A DNA stretch of 64,000 nucleotides from Epiperipatus broadwayi (taxonomy: Eukaryota > Onychophora > Udeonychophora > Euonychophora > Peripatidae), in NCBI GenBank assembly GCA_028023455.1, contig JAQFVV010000144.1:868001-932000 (forward strand), in the 5' to 3' direction. The position numbers were made by a program, and so were the translations under genes. The notes under the pieces are model-generated. The model was not told the origin of the DNA, made no database searches, and saw only the letters and a list, made by a program, of their open reading frames with translations. This document shows, piece by piece, positions 35,132 to 48,005 of this stretch (the first letter of the stretch is position 1; the number at the start of each line of letters is the position of its first letter).

Positions 35132-37432
35132 TGTTTGAGTTTTAAATAATGATTATATTAATTAATTCTAGTCCTTAAACAAAGTTTATAATTATAATAC
35201 GAGTGGTGGTCCTTATTATATGCCAATGAATATTACGCAACATTTGAAAGTCCAAGTCTATGCCCCCAACAAGAAAATAAAAGGCAGGTAAAGGTATTCA
35301 TTAGTAAAGGAATTTATTACTCTAATTTTATACGAAAGAATGTGATATTTATTTTCACATTCGCAAATCCATTCATGAAGAGCAAGATACGTATTTTAGG
35401 GCATAACTTTAATTTTTATTAGAAAACTTATTTTGAGATATAACGGAGAATTTGTTGGACTTTAATTTAAATCACTTCATCACGAATTACGAGCATCAGA
35501 GCGGGCTTTACTGGAACAGAGAGGTAACGGTGCTGACGAATTATGAGCTATAAAGTGAAATTGAAAGACGATGGCTAGTCGATAATCGAAGTCCTATGGC
35601 GGCTTGCGTCTGACAAGTCTTATGCCCTTTGACTAATATGAACAGGAGAGGAAGAGCTTTCTTCCTCGATAATTTAAATAACAGAAATATGATCACCGAC
35701 CAGCCTAACGGAGCGGAAGATTGCCCTACGTCAGCAACGTTCGAAGATGATGACTTGATAGTCATCGTTTGAATACTAAAACCCATATAGAATGCTCTAC
35801 ATGATGACTTGATCAATTAATTAAAGTCAAACGAGCTTTTAACGAAAACCATTTTAAAGTATTTGCAAATCATATTAATTATGCCCCAATCATCGTGCCC
35901 TTCCTGAATCTAAATAGCAATTAACTGAAATTTGAATTAGAGTATATTTAGTTGATTCCTTTATCGACCCTTTTGCAGAAAACATTTTAAGATTATATAT
36001 AGGAATAAATACATATTGGTAAACATGAGAAAATAGCTGGGGCATAGATTGGAAATGGAGCTAATAATTTATTATTAGCCAATTATAAAAATAGTAAACA
36101 TGTAATAATTTCTTTCGACTCGATGATTGATAGAACTTATAAATTTAGTTCTAATGGGCGAGAACTACTATTAGAATTAATATTATATTATTTGCGTGAG
36201 GCAAATAGAACAAAGGAGCTCATCGAGTCGAAAGATTATTGGCATATAATTAAAAATAAACGACATTAATAAAGCACACAAATATATATAAATATATATA
36301 ATATAATAAATGAACCGCCAAGTAAGAAAAGAGAAAGTTTAAAGACTAGAGGTTGAGAGAATTACGATATAAGTTTACAGTAGCATGAATAAAAGGTTTT
36401 ATAAAGATTATTACATTAAAGAATAAAAGAGCTCTAAAAGGGAGTGTAAAGTAAAGTTCGAAACTGGCCAGAAAGATTAAGGTTCATTTGGAAACATATT
36501 ACCCAATTCTTCCGGGGCTGGTTCTTAGTTTACACGTCCAGGTTGGTAAAAACATAGGCATGCATTTAGTCGGTTACTTGAACAGCATTTTAGTGGCTTT
36601 TTATAATTTGATTGGTCCGGAAAAGATTCAGCAGCTTCATTGAAGATTTTTAGGGGACTTCAGGAACAAATAGCCAGATTCCTGACGTTTTAGCCCTTCA
36701 CCATGATCGAAACACTATTTAATTTTATAATTTAAAAATGCACAGAGTTGACTGCACTTCTCTACAACAAAGATGGCTTCTTTCTTTTCCAAACTTTTCA
36801 GAGCTATATATACTGTCCTCTCTGATGCCTTCAGGCTAGCGCTTCTTTCATTATCAATGTTTTTAGATACATTGGTTGTTTTTAGATCCATTCCTTCGAT
36901 AAGGCTTTCAAACTCATTAACTTGAATTCATTTTCTAATTAGAAAATGAATTCTTAAAATCAGAAAATGATTTTAATTAGGAAATCCTTATCTTTTTTCT
37001 AATTAATAAAACTTTAACTGTTGTTTTTGAAAAGGGAAAATCTGAAAGCTTATCGAAAGAATGTAGCTTTTAATCAATAAAACTTTAACAACTTATTTAA
37101 AAATAAAATCAAACATTCCCGATGCAATGAAACTTTTAAACAATTATATATATTTAAATATTTACAAATATATACGCACAATCCACGCAGTTATAATATA
37201 TAAATTCATGAATAATTCTATCATGAATTTATTAATAGAATTGATCAATTTAAATCTGAAACTAATTATTTGAATACACATTTATGAAATAAGTTATTCT
37301 TTATGGAAATTAGCGTGGATTGAACGTATAAAGCCCCATTGCATCGGAAATTTAAGGTTAGTACTAGGGTTTGAAGTGGGCTTATGGCTAGATGTCATGA
37401 AGCTAGGATCGAACTCAGATCCGACTGCTTCA
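35132..37432 (-). repeat. 3' LTR of element A (2301 bp)
   Basis: Highly similar to 40744-43066 over its whole length with only scattered substitutions. It contains a 15-bp hairpin stem CTTTCGACTCGATGA (36112-36126) with its inverse at 36220-36234, and a 91-codon minus-strand open frame (35541-35816) nearly identical in both LTRs. That frame has no recognised domain and is probably a chance frame preserved by LTR identity. The minus-strand start holds a hairpin TGAAGC...GCTTCA enclosing a B-box-like GAGTTCGATCC. Confidence 0.9.
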
Positions 37433-37446
37433 TTTCTTTTCACTTC
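37433..37446 (-). other. Polypurine tract of element A
   Basis: Minus strand GAAGTGAAAAGAAA directly abuts the LTR start TGAAGC; this is the expected plus-strand primer site and fixes the element's orientation. Confidence 0.7.
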
Positions 37447-37724
37447 AAAAAAAAAACAATGAAAAAAAATCTCTTTACTTATGCGTGATACATTCGCATA
37501 AGTGTACTTGACTAGTTGTTAGACTCTGGGAGAACAGCATGAGTGTGAATAATATCATCTGTACAAACTACAAAATTATACATGTCTCACTGCGATCATT
37601 TTTTTTTAAATATTATCTAGCTTATAATAAGCTTATAATAAATCGGTCCGATAATCAAGTCTCATTTTCCCTATGGTCGTGTCAGTCGGTCGTCTGTATA
37701 TATATCTGTCATTTAATGTTTGTC

Positions 37725-38832
37725 TTATTGTTTCCCTGGATCAGGTGGCACATATGGTTTTAACTTTTGATACTGGTCATAGTCTTGGTCTTTTCTGGTT
37801 GGTGTCAAGTTCCCATAGTCTATTGCAGTCAAAAAGTCTATGGTCTTTTCTATTGACATAGGGCACATCCCAAGCATGATTCTTTGGATCCATGGGGGTA
37901 AATGATGTCTGATCATCCGGATGATGTGTTGGTCCTCATATTTGAAGGCTGTTAGGGATTTGAATGTGGTTACTTGCTGGATGAAGTAGGCTGCATATCC
38001 CTGTCTGCAGTTTTCTTGATACGTCTGAGTGTTCAGTCTATGCAAAATGCCCTCCTGCCTTTCTTCACTCCAATATTTTTTTTAAAATGGCCTTTTCATA
38101 TCCTTGGATCGTGGTAGGTGGTTTTTTTAATAGCTTCCACCATGCCTTGGCAGCTTCTCTTAAGTAGTGGCTGGCTAGGATAACCTTTTCCTTTTCTGCT
38201 ATAGAGTGCAGACAGAAAAATTCTTTAATGCTGTCTAGATGATCTATGGGCTTTTCTCCTGGGTTACCCCTAAAAATTTGAATTTCTACAGCAGATATAA
38301 GGGATGGTCTCTGCAAGTTCCTTAGACTCATTTCGGAGTTTATTGTCTGTTCCATTTCTACTTTTGATTTTATCTTACTAGTGGTCTGAACATCTTCTTT
38401 TTCTCTGTCTGTATTTAAATCAGTTTCTGCAACCATTTCTTGGTTTGACTCATATTCTCCACTGTCATCTTCTTTACTATCCACAACTTCTTTTGGTGTG
38501 GTCTGATCATCTTCATCACTTCTTGGAGCCTTGTAAGTGTCTATTGCTGTATGATGCTTTACAATCTCTGGGTTGGTTTGGGTCCCTCGTGTTTCCTCAA
38601 GCTTTAAAATCCTCTCCATCATCATCATCATTAGCTTCCTGTCTTCTCTCATTTCTCTGAGGATCGTATGAAAAGTCTCTCGATCATCGTGATCGTCTTT
38701 AGCCATCTTTCTGCTTTGATGGTTGCGCTTTTTCCTATTGATCTGATTTTTAAAAGTGATTTCTCGTTCACTGGAGGTGGTTGAAGGCGCATCACTATCG
38801 TCAGTCAATCCTTTATCTAATTGTTCTTCCAT
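37725..38832 (-). pseudogene. Retrotransposon Gag (capsid-like), one frameshift
   Basis: About 365 residues from the likely start MEEQLDKG (an upstream Met at 38874 would add a hydrophobic stretch not seen in element B). Residues 1-190 are charged and low-complexity with a possible coiled coil (ETFHTILREMREDRKL). Then comes the gag capsid-like domain: IFRGNPGEKPIDHLDSIKEF, ASHYLREAAKAWW with the conserved Trp pair and, after the frameshift, WSEERQEG and the C-terminal FLTAIDYG. The break is at an 8-base A run near 38080: one base too many shifts the frame, and the second frame (37725-38045 and a little upstream) resumes exactly at the homologous position in element B. The protein ends shortly after the capsid domain with no zinc knuckle and no protease. 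Confidence 0.85.
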
Positions 38833-39670
38833 CTTTGAAAGTGAATAAATAATATAATAAACAATGTGAATCAAACTTATGGCACTCTCTGTATACTTAA
38901 ATAATAATTTTTTTCTTCAGTACATTTAATTAGGTCTCTGACTACTGGTCCCATTGTCCCTATCTTCATTAGCTGCTGCATATTATTTCCCCAATCTATG
39001 TAATCTGCCTTTTTTAGTTTAGTTTTAGTTTACCTACATTTTCTTGGTTAGCTCTTTCTATTAATTCTTTGAATGAGACATGTATTTTATTTAGAAAAAA
39101 ACTATTAAAGATAAGAAAAACAAACATTACTCACTTTCCCTCTGTTCAACTGTTCTCCCATGTCTGAAAAAAAAACTATACAAATAATTAGTGATATACA
39201 AACATTCATATATATATATATATTAGCAGGTAGTACAAGTAATTGTATTGGACACATTTGGTTTTCATTATTTAGACAACTGACCCACTACTGTGCTGAC
39301 AATCAAATTTGCTGACAAATTTATTTATATGGGCGCCAGTGAGCAAAATGAGATCAATAGGGCATATGATATAACCCATTGACCCCCAAACCACATATGA
39401 TTGACTTAATTTTTGATAAAACAATTTAATTGATGATGAGTATTTATTATTTAATAACAACTGACGCGTTCCTGACCTGAGTTTAAATATAGGAATTCAA
39501 ATATTATTTTCACTAAGCATGAGGCTTTCACACACAAAGAAAAAAAATGTCAAAATTAATATTACACAAGAACTTTTATTTGTTGATATCATTTTTAATC
39601 TTGCTAGCATAAAAGCGTGTAAACCATTTAAGCATTTTGCCAACTGCATCTGGCTGCTTGGTGTACACAA

Positions 39671-39800
39671 AAGGTCTTCACCTGCTTTGAGGTTACTCTA
39701 GAAATTATTGTCATTAAAGCGTAATGTCACACTTCATCAGACCGCTTGACAGATAATTCCCAGTTTGAGGGTCTTCGCCTTGCTTTGAGGCTACTAAAAA
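39671..39800 (-). repeat. Conserved leader repeat (two AACCT...GGTGAAGACC units)
   Basis: The minus strand has two units ending GGCGAAGACC and GGTGAAGACC. The stretch between them (CTCAAACTGGGAATT, GTCAAGCGGTC, TACGCTTTAATGACA) is closely matched at 58007-58115 in element B. Conservation of non-coding leader between two otherwise diverged elements suggests a cis function such as RNA packaging (inference). Confidence 0.75.
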
Positions 39801-40359
39801 TACGGAGCGAACATTTAATATATGTGCTAGCAAGCAATACTTTGAAATTTAAAACTTTTAACATGATATCATATTGGATATTTTTAATTATAAGACTGAG
39901 ATACATATAATTAATTTTGACACAGACAAAATATTTCATTTATTTTACCCCTTGCTTTAATCTATAGACTCTTACTACTTTTCTAACGATAATTTTTTTA
40001 CTGTCACGAACGCGTATAAACAGACGTATAATATATATACTGATATAGTACACGTATAATTAATTTATATCTATTACTTTTTTTAAATAATTATTCTAAC
40101 TAACGAATCTTTTACTAAAAAAAAATTAAAAAAATAATCTTGAAAGCATTTTAATTATAAGAAAAAAAATTTACAAAATGACATTTTAATTTATTAAAAT
40201 CATTTCAGTTATGCATTATAAATCGCAAATTTTTTTTCAAATATATATAATATTCTACAAAAATATCCCTCTCTACTGAAACATTTACTTTATCGAGATC
40301 TCAGTTGACTGAGTAACTAAAATCATAATTACTGTCTACAGGGTGTGGGGTTTATTAAA

Positions 40360-40385
40360 TCGAAGCCACAACAGTTGGGCAGCCA
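40360..40385 (-). other. Possible primer-binding site of element A
   Basis: Minus strand TGGCTGCCCAACTGTTGTGG continues GGCTTCGA-like and matches the complement of a tRNA-Lys 3' end (TGGCGCCCAACGTGGGGC) apart from small insertions. It lies about 360 bp inside the apparent LTR end, so either it is not the true site or the 3' LTR lost its last part. Confidence 0.35.
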
Positions 40386-40743
40386 AAACATAACCATGTA
40401 CCAGTCGAAAAACCCACCAAAAGAACTGCAAATCGGATCCAAACTCAGCTGGTTCAAACTGAATTCAAACCCAACTCAACAGCTCAGATTAGTAGAAATC
40501 TAAATTGATGGCACAGTGCTATGCGCCAAGAAACTAGCTCAATGGTTGGTGAGGATCAGAGACCCCTGAACTGACATTAATATCTGATAATAAACTGACT
40601 AAAAATGATTTTAAATCGAATCATATGTATATGTTCGGGTTGCCAACACAGACAGCGAGTATTAACATTAAAATAATTATAAAAGAATTAAGCACTAAGA
40701 AACCAAGTGTGTTTAGAAAATATTTAATAATAATAGTTTGTTT

Positions 40744-43066
40744 TGTTTGAGTTTTAAATAATGATTATATTAATTAATTCTAGTCCTTAAACAAAGTTTA
40801 TAATTATAATACGAGCGGCGGTCCTTATTATATGCCAATGAATATTACGCAATATTTGAAAGTCTATGTCTATGCCCCCAACAAGAAAATAAAAGGCAGA
40901 TAAAGGTATTCATTAGTAAAGGAATTTATTACTCTAATTTTATACGAAAGAATGTGATATTTATTTTCACATTCGCAAATCCATTCATGAAGAGCAAGAT
41001 ACGTATTTTAGGGCATAACTTTAATCTTTATTGGAAAACTTATTTAATTAAATATATCTGATAATTTGTTCGACTTTAATTGAAATCACTTCATCACGAA
41101 TTACGAGCATCGGAGCAGGCTTTACTGGAACAGAGAGGTAACGGTGCTGACGAATTATGAGCTATAAAGTGAAATTGAAAGACGATGGCTAGTCGATAAT
41201 CGAAGTCCTATGGCGGCTTGCGTCTGACAAGTCTTATGCCCTTTGACTAATATGAACAGGAGAGGAAGAGCTTTCTTCCTCGATAATTTAAATAACAGAA
41301 ATATGATCACCGACCAGCCTAACGGAGCGGAAGATTGCCCTACGTCAGCAACGTTTGAAGATGATGACTTGATAGTCATTGTTTGAATACTAAAACCCAT
41401 ATAGAATGCTCTATGTGATGACTTGATCAATTAATTAAAGTCAAACGAGCTTTTAACGAAAACCATTTTAAAGTATTTGCAAATCATATTAATTATGCCC
41501 CAATCATCGTGCCCTTCCTGAATCTAAATAGCAATTAACTGAAATTTGAATTAGAGTATATTTAGTTGATTCCTTTATCGACCCTTTTGCAGAAAACATT
41601 TTAAGATTATATATAGGAATAAATACATATTGGTAAACATGAGAAAATAGCTGGGGCATAGATTGGAAATGGAGCTAATAATTTATTATTAGCCAATTAT
41701 AAAAATAGTAAACATGTAATAATTTCTTTCGACTCGATGATTGATAGAACTTATAAATTTAGTTCTAATGGGCGAGAACTACTATTAGAATTAATATTAT
41801 ATTATTTGCGTGAGGCAAATAGAACAAAGGAGCTCATCGAGTCGAAAGATTATTGGCATATAATTAAAAATAAACGACATTAATAAAGCACACAAATATA
41901 TATAAATATATATAATATAATAAATGAACCGCCAAGTAAGAAAAGAGAAAGTTTAAAGACTAGAGGTTGAGAGAATTACGATATAAGTTTACAGTAGCAT
42001 GAATAAAAGGTTTTATAAAGATTATTACATTAAAGAATAAAAGAGCTCTAAAAGGGAGTGTAAAGTAAAGTTCGAAACTGGCCAGAAAGATTAAGGTTCA
42101 TTTGGAAACATATTACCCAATTCTTCCGGGGCTGGTTCTTAGTTTACACATCCAGGTTGGTAAAAACGTAGGCATGCATTTAGTCGGTTACTTGAACAGC
42201 ATTTTAGTGGCTTTTTATAATTTGATTGGTCCGGAAAAGATTCAGCAGCTTCATTGAAGATTTTTAGGGGACTTCAGGAACAAATAGCCAGATTCCTGAC
42301 GTTTTAGCCCTTCACCATGATCGAAACACTATTTAATTTTATAATTTAAAAATGCACAGAGTTGACTGCACTTCTCTACAACAAAGATGGCTTCTTTCTT
42401 TTCCAAACTTTTCAGAGCTATATATACTGTCCTCTCTGATGCCTTCAGGCTAGCGCTTCTTTCATTATCAATGTTTTTAGATACATTGGTTGTTTTTAGA
42501 TCCATTCCTTCGATAAGGCTTTCAAACTCATTAACTTGAATTCATTTTCTAATTAGAAAATGAATTCTTAAAATCAGAAAATGATTTTAATTAGGAAATC
42601 CTTATCTTTTTTCTAATTAATAAAACTTTAACTGTTGTTTTTGAAAAGGGAAAATCTGAAAGCTTATCGAAAGAATGTAGCTTTTAATCAATAAAACTTT
42701 AACAAATTATTTAAAAATAAAATCAAACATTCCCGATAAAATCAAACATTCCGACGCAATGAAACTTTCAAACAATTATATATATTTAAATATTTACAAA
42801 TATATACGCACAATCCACGCAGTTATAATACATATAAATTCATGAATAATTCTATCATGAATTTATTAATAAAATTAATCAATTTAAATCTGAAACTAAT
42901 TATTTGAATACACATTTATGAAATAAGTTATTCTTTATGGAAATTAGCGTGGATTGAACGTATAAAGCCCCATTGCATCGGAAATTCAAGGTTAGTACTA
43001 GGGTTTGAAGTGGGCGTATGGCTAGATGGCATGAAGCTAGAATCGAACTCAAATCCGACTGCTTCA
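40744..43066 (-). repeat. 5' LTR of element A (2323 bp)
   Basis: Partner of 35132-37432. It is 22 bp longer, which is explained by a short tandem duplication around AAAATCAAACATTCC near 42737. Both copies carry the same hairpin and the same 91-codon minus frame (41155-41430 here). Confidence 0.9.
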
Positions 43067-44149
43067 TTATAGTTCTCTTTTACTATATTCTTTATAGCTA
43101 TATTGCAGACTACAATAACACTTCAATAAAAACTTCTCATTACTTTTACATTGTAATTAGTCTTTTTCAGTCTATCAAATTAAGATTTAATCTGATCTGT
43201 TTTTAACAATTTGATGTTATATTGATTCTCATACAATTACCCTATCTCATCTAATTTTAATTATTTACAATGTTGTAAACATTTTCTTTACTTTTTAGTC
43301 CAATCCACAATTCAGAATAACTCTTGAATATAAGTTGCATTATTTTAATATTCAACAAATTATGTCTAGTTTTTTTGATCATTATTTTAATTTATTGTAA
43401 GTAATAAACTATCAAAAACTCCACACTGAAATGTAATTATTTATATGCAATTCTATTACTTTTTATAAGAAGAAAATTTAAGAAACAGTAAATATAACCT
43501 TAATGTATTTTTATATTTAATATTCTTTATGATTTCTTTGTAGAAGAAGCAGTAATATTATTGTATAATGATAATTTAATATACAGCAAATAAGGTTTTT
43601 TTTTTTAAAAAAAAATAATATAAAAAATAAAACTATTAGCAAAAATATTATATTAAAATAATATAACAGAAAAAAGTCTGGTGTATGCCAATACCATGCG
43701 TTCTTGGTCATTGCAGATGTTATTACTATGTGATTATTCATATAGTAAATGAACATGAACTGAATACTCACCAACATGCATCAAATTAGCATGACAAGTT
43801 ACTGGATTTTTTCTTCTGACTTTTAAATCCAAGAAACACCATGGTCTTTTTTCTCATTTACTTGATAGATCTTAACTGATACATCAAGTTTTTTTAAAGA
43901 CAGAATAAATATGTGCATGAATTATTTTTTTTGGAGATATTTTTAATAGTGATAGTCAAAATTAACTTTATAACCATTATTTCCAAAAAAGCTATAAAGT
44001 CATCTACTGAGACAGCAATTAGCAGAATTAAACAAAGGGTCCTAAGAGTATTCTAATTGTGAACCCAGTTTGCCATTTGATAATATTGTTTTATTTAGTT
44101 ACCTGTGATTGCAAATCATTTTTGAATGAAGCAAGATTATATAAATTGA
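43067..44149. other. AT-rich non-coding stretch
   Basis: No supported feature; homopolymer A/T runs near 43595. Confidence 0.5.
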
Positions 44150-46450
44150 AAGAAGAGATGTTTAATATTAAATGAGACATTGTTGGGAACTTGGTGAAGC
44201 TAGAAAAATAATGACAAAGAGATAATTAATTTAAAAAGTGGATATGTAGTTTACTACACAGGCACAAATATTGGAAGTACAAATATAATTATTATAAATA
44301 AAAAAATGGATGAACGATTATTTTAGAGATTGATGGTATATTAGATAGATTGCTAAGATTAGTTATTCAAATTAATGGAGGTTATCAAATGCAGATTATT
44401 CAAGTTCTCATTGTATGACAAAGTAGAGAATTTTTATATAGATGTACAAAATGCATTTGGATAGATGAAATAATATTTTAGTTTTTTTCATAGAAGACTT
44501 TAATGTTAAAATTGGAAAATGATTGAAAAATGAAAGATATGTGGCTGTATTCAGTTATAGTAATAGAAATAAGAGAAGACACTGACTTAAGGAAATTGTA
44601 GGAGAAGAAAAATTGTGTATTATGAATTCTTTCTTTGAGAAAAATACAAAATAGAAATGGACATAGAAGTATTCAAATGAAGGTACAGCAGAATTGGATT
44701 ACATTTTGACTAAGAGAAAATATATATTTTAAGACTGTAATGTTTTAAATAGATTCAACACAAGAAGTGGCCATTGATTAATGACTTATAAAATATGTAT
44801 TAATGCAAAACTAGAGATGAAAACTATCAAAAAAGATGGTTCAGAAGTTGATATTCATAACTTTTGAACTACTCTGATGAATTTAAATAGTACTTATCTA
44901 TTTTAAAGTACTGAAAGATTTGAAGATTGTTCAAACTTAACTGAGACCATTAAGAAAATAACAACTCTACAAGAATTGTAACAGAGAAAGTTAGTATATT
45001 CATGAGTAAATTTTTAATTCAATCAAGACTATCTGATAGGAAAAGGAATATGAAGATATTTAAAAAGAATTAAATATCTAGAATTTTATAAAATAGTATG
45101 AAAAATAATAAGAAAATATAACAGTGAATCAACAATAAATGCTGTAGAAGAGAATAAAAATTTTAAAAGTATAAAACAACATCTTGATATTGGGGAAATG
45201 AAGATATTATGATATATGTGGAAGAGTTTTACTAAGAATTATATAATAGTAAAGAACAAGAAAATAAAATAACCACTTCAGTTATGACAATTTTTTGAAT
45301 TGTCAAACATTTAAAATAAAGATGTGAGCTGTGCAATTAAATCTGTAAAGACTGGGAAAAATTCAAGAATGGATGAAATTATTATTGATATTTTTAAAAG
45401 AAGTAGGTGAAGAAATAGATTAACTGTTGGCAAAGATATATATAAAAAATCCAAATACCAAAGCTATTCCAGATAATTGGAAGAATGCAATAGTAATATT
45501 AATATTTTAAAAGAAGTGATAAAAAATATTAGGGATTACAGGCTTATCAGTCTTATATCTTTTCTATATAAAATCTCTACCAAGATAATTAAGAACAAGC
45601 TGGATTTAAAAATAATTTTGCCACAGTGGATCATATGGATCAATGAACATGAATTATCCATATGCTTTGGATTTGTAGATTATGAAAAAATATTTGATTC
45701 TATAAACATTTCTATGATAAATAAAGTATTGAATTAACAAGTATAGACATGTAATACTGTTCTGAAGAATATTTATCAAAATGCTACAGGGAATGATTAA
45801 ATTGTATAGTGATATTGGTAAAGGTGTTCAACAGGATGATTCCATATCCCCATAACTAGCAATTTTATAAGAAGTATTTTATGGATTTAAGTAGAAGTAA
45901 ATTGAGATTATTTAAATCATCAATATTTTACAGTTGATGTGGTTGTTTTTGCAAATAATGCTTCAGAGTTTCAAGAGTTATCAGATGAAAGTAAGGCTAA
46001 AGATGAATATTAAAAAGTCTAAAATAATGTTCATTGAATGAAAAAAAAGATTGGTAATCATGATAGAATTTAACTTGGATGAAGTGCTTTTGGTATGAAT
46101 AACTAACTATTAAAAACAAATATGAGTATACATTATTTATAGATACTTAATAGAAGAAGAAATCTTACAGAGATTTCAGATCATTTAATGAAGCATGAAA
46201 ATATATTTGTTGAGATGAAAAACAAAATATGTGGAAGAATTAAAAGTCTGAAATGCAGCTTAGCTGATATATTGCTAGAAGAAATGATAATAGATAGAAA
46301 ATTTAAATCTTGAATTGGATCTCGAAAGATTGTAAAGGACCTAGAAAGAGACTACATATGAGATAGATGATTAAAATAATGAATATTGTGATGTTGAAAA
46401 GAGAAGTTATGGATTGAACTTGGAATGACATTTGTCCTCCAGTGCAATAG
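44150..46450 (+). pseudogene. RTE-type LINE, long decayed copy (endonuclease to RT C-terminus)
   Basis: Endonuclease remnants occupy about 44380-44740: an IIQV strand, a D-F-N-like motif near 44500 and an AELDYILTKRKY-like end. RT remnants lie at 45340-45900: a NWKNAIVI-like segment, RDYRLISLISFLYKISTKII (fingers motif), ICFGFVDYEKIFDSINISM (palm), then a KGVQQDDSISP-like motif near 45825. The C-terminal LGW-AFG and LKCS-type region lies at 46070-46440 and is colinear with the RTE fragment at 7505-8045. Dozens of stops and frameshifts. Length (2.3 kb) is close to a full ORF2. Confidence 0.75.
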
Positions 46451-48005
46451 AAATTACATATATAAATTAAACAATAATAAATTTTATATACAATATGTGC
46501 TCTAAAATACATAGGTGTTATAAGTGCTTATATTTAAAATATCACTATTAAATTACCTAGCTTCATATTTTATTATAAATTTTAGGATTTTTATTATATA
46601 TAATATTTGCTAATTTAATTAAAATTAAAAGAGTATTTGAAACTTTAACAGTAAATTATTCATTGTTAAGGGAAATAGATTAACATATGTCAAACTAATC
46701 TGATAAAATGATTTGATAATATGTGTTAAGATTTTTATCTAACATATGCAAATAAACACATTTTGTTCAGCAGTTTACTTATAATAGCTAATTATACCGA
46801 TAAGTAATAAAATTTTATAAGATTTTTTTTTATAAATCTAAACAAATGTCTTGCAGATGATTCTGTTACCACGAATAAAATTTTAATTCAAATAAAAATG
46901 ATTTGAATACAAAATTCGTAATTTTATAATATGTATTTGTGTAGTAAGAACATAGTATTTTAGATTCAAGCTTCTAGTTGACCATCTGAAACGAATTGCA
47001 TATTTAAATTTAATACTGGAAAAATAAATAAGGAAAAAATTAATTCGTGTAAATAGGAAAAGTGAAAATGTGCATGATCTTAAATATGTATAAAAATGTG
47101 TATTAGGTATGACAATTTTTAGATTCTATTTATAATTATATATTTTAAAAAATATAATTTTTTTGCTTTTTATATAACTCATGATAAATTCAATTTGTTG
47201 AAATTTGAATTTTTCATAGCATTTTAAATATCGAAATAAAAATAACCGAATGATTGATTATTAGTTCCAAAATTTGAGCATTAGAAGTGAATCTGAGAAC
47301 CTTTACCTCTTAAGCCTGTTACCCTATCCCTTTTTAAAGTAAACAAACTCTCTAAATGAATTTTATTTGTAAAAAAAATATCCTTTTCTATCATTTTTTT
47401 AAAGCTTGTCAAATCTACAAAGATTGCCAATACTCAATGACAGAATTGCAAGAGAATTGTAATAAAGAACTATAAGCAATAAATTTACTGTTAGCTACTT
47501 AAAGTATTTATTAAGAACACCCATTATTAAACATCCCCCCCCCCCTTTATTTATTTTCTTTTTATATTATAGTTAGTTATTTATGCTTACAACAAACAAT
47601 TTTGGAATGGAATCTTACGATTACTATATGAAAGACGGTAGTTGATTGCATGCACCATCCTTCTGCCAAATATCAGAATTACCAGAGATTAAATTACAAC
47701 TGGGGTTACTAAAATATATAGTTTGCAACATAATGTCAGTTCTATTTAAAAACCTAAGTTGTTTGAAAATCTCAAGATATCTTGATAATATAATAAGTTT
47801 GTAGAGTGGCTGATCATGTGCTTGGGTAGATGAGATGTTTCTTGATTCACATATGAAAGAAAATTTGTGGGCCAAAGTGAAATTTGAAAACTTTTACTGA
47901 TAGCTGAAGATTTCCAAAACACCTTTAAGTTATTTTCAGGTAGCTGACTTTTAGGCAATCTATTTAATTATGTTGTTATTGCTAGTAAATGACTGTGTAG
48001 ATAAT
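46451..48005. other. AT-rich non-coding stretch
   Basis: No supported gene; an 11-base C run at 47535-47545. Confidence 0.5.

Larger units (their letters stand above)
38875..40743 (-). other. Leader region of element A
   Basis: 1.9 kb between 5' LTR and gag without coding content. On the minus strand it holds, in order, a tRNA-Lys-like primer-binding sequence (40360-40385), a repeat block shared with element B (39671-39800), and TGGCGCCC at 39331-39338. Element B has the same order of three marks before gag. Confidence 0.65.
35132..43066 (-). mobile_element. Gag-only LTR retroelement with 2.3-kb LTRs (element A)
   Basis: Direct repeats 35132-37432 and 40744-43066 bracket a 3.3-kb internal region whose only recognisable gene is a minus-strand gag, so the right repeat is the 5' LTR. 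On the minus strand each LTR begins TGAAGCAGTC and ends CAAACA (TG...CA). A polypurine tract lies directly before the 3' LTR. No protease, RT, RNase H or integrase motif is present. No target duplication is seen at the two outer edges, so the left LTR end may be truncated. Its leader and gag match element B at 53605-64000. Confidence 0.85.

Noticed and set aside
35541-35816. 91-codon minus-strand frame nearly identical at 41155-41430
   Set aside because: It lies inside the LTRs and its conservation is explained by LTR identity. No recognised domain, so not called a gene.
39272-39460. 62-codon minus-strand frame in the element A leader
   Set aside because: Not conserved in element B and overlaps the TGGCGCC motif; treated as non-coding leader.
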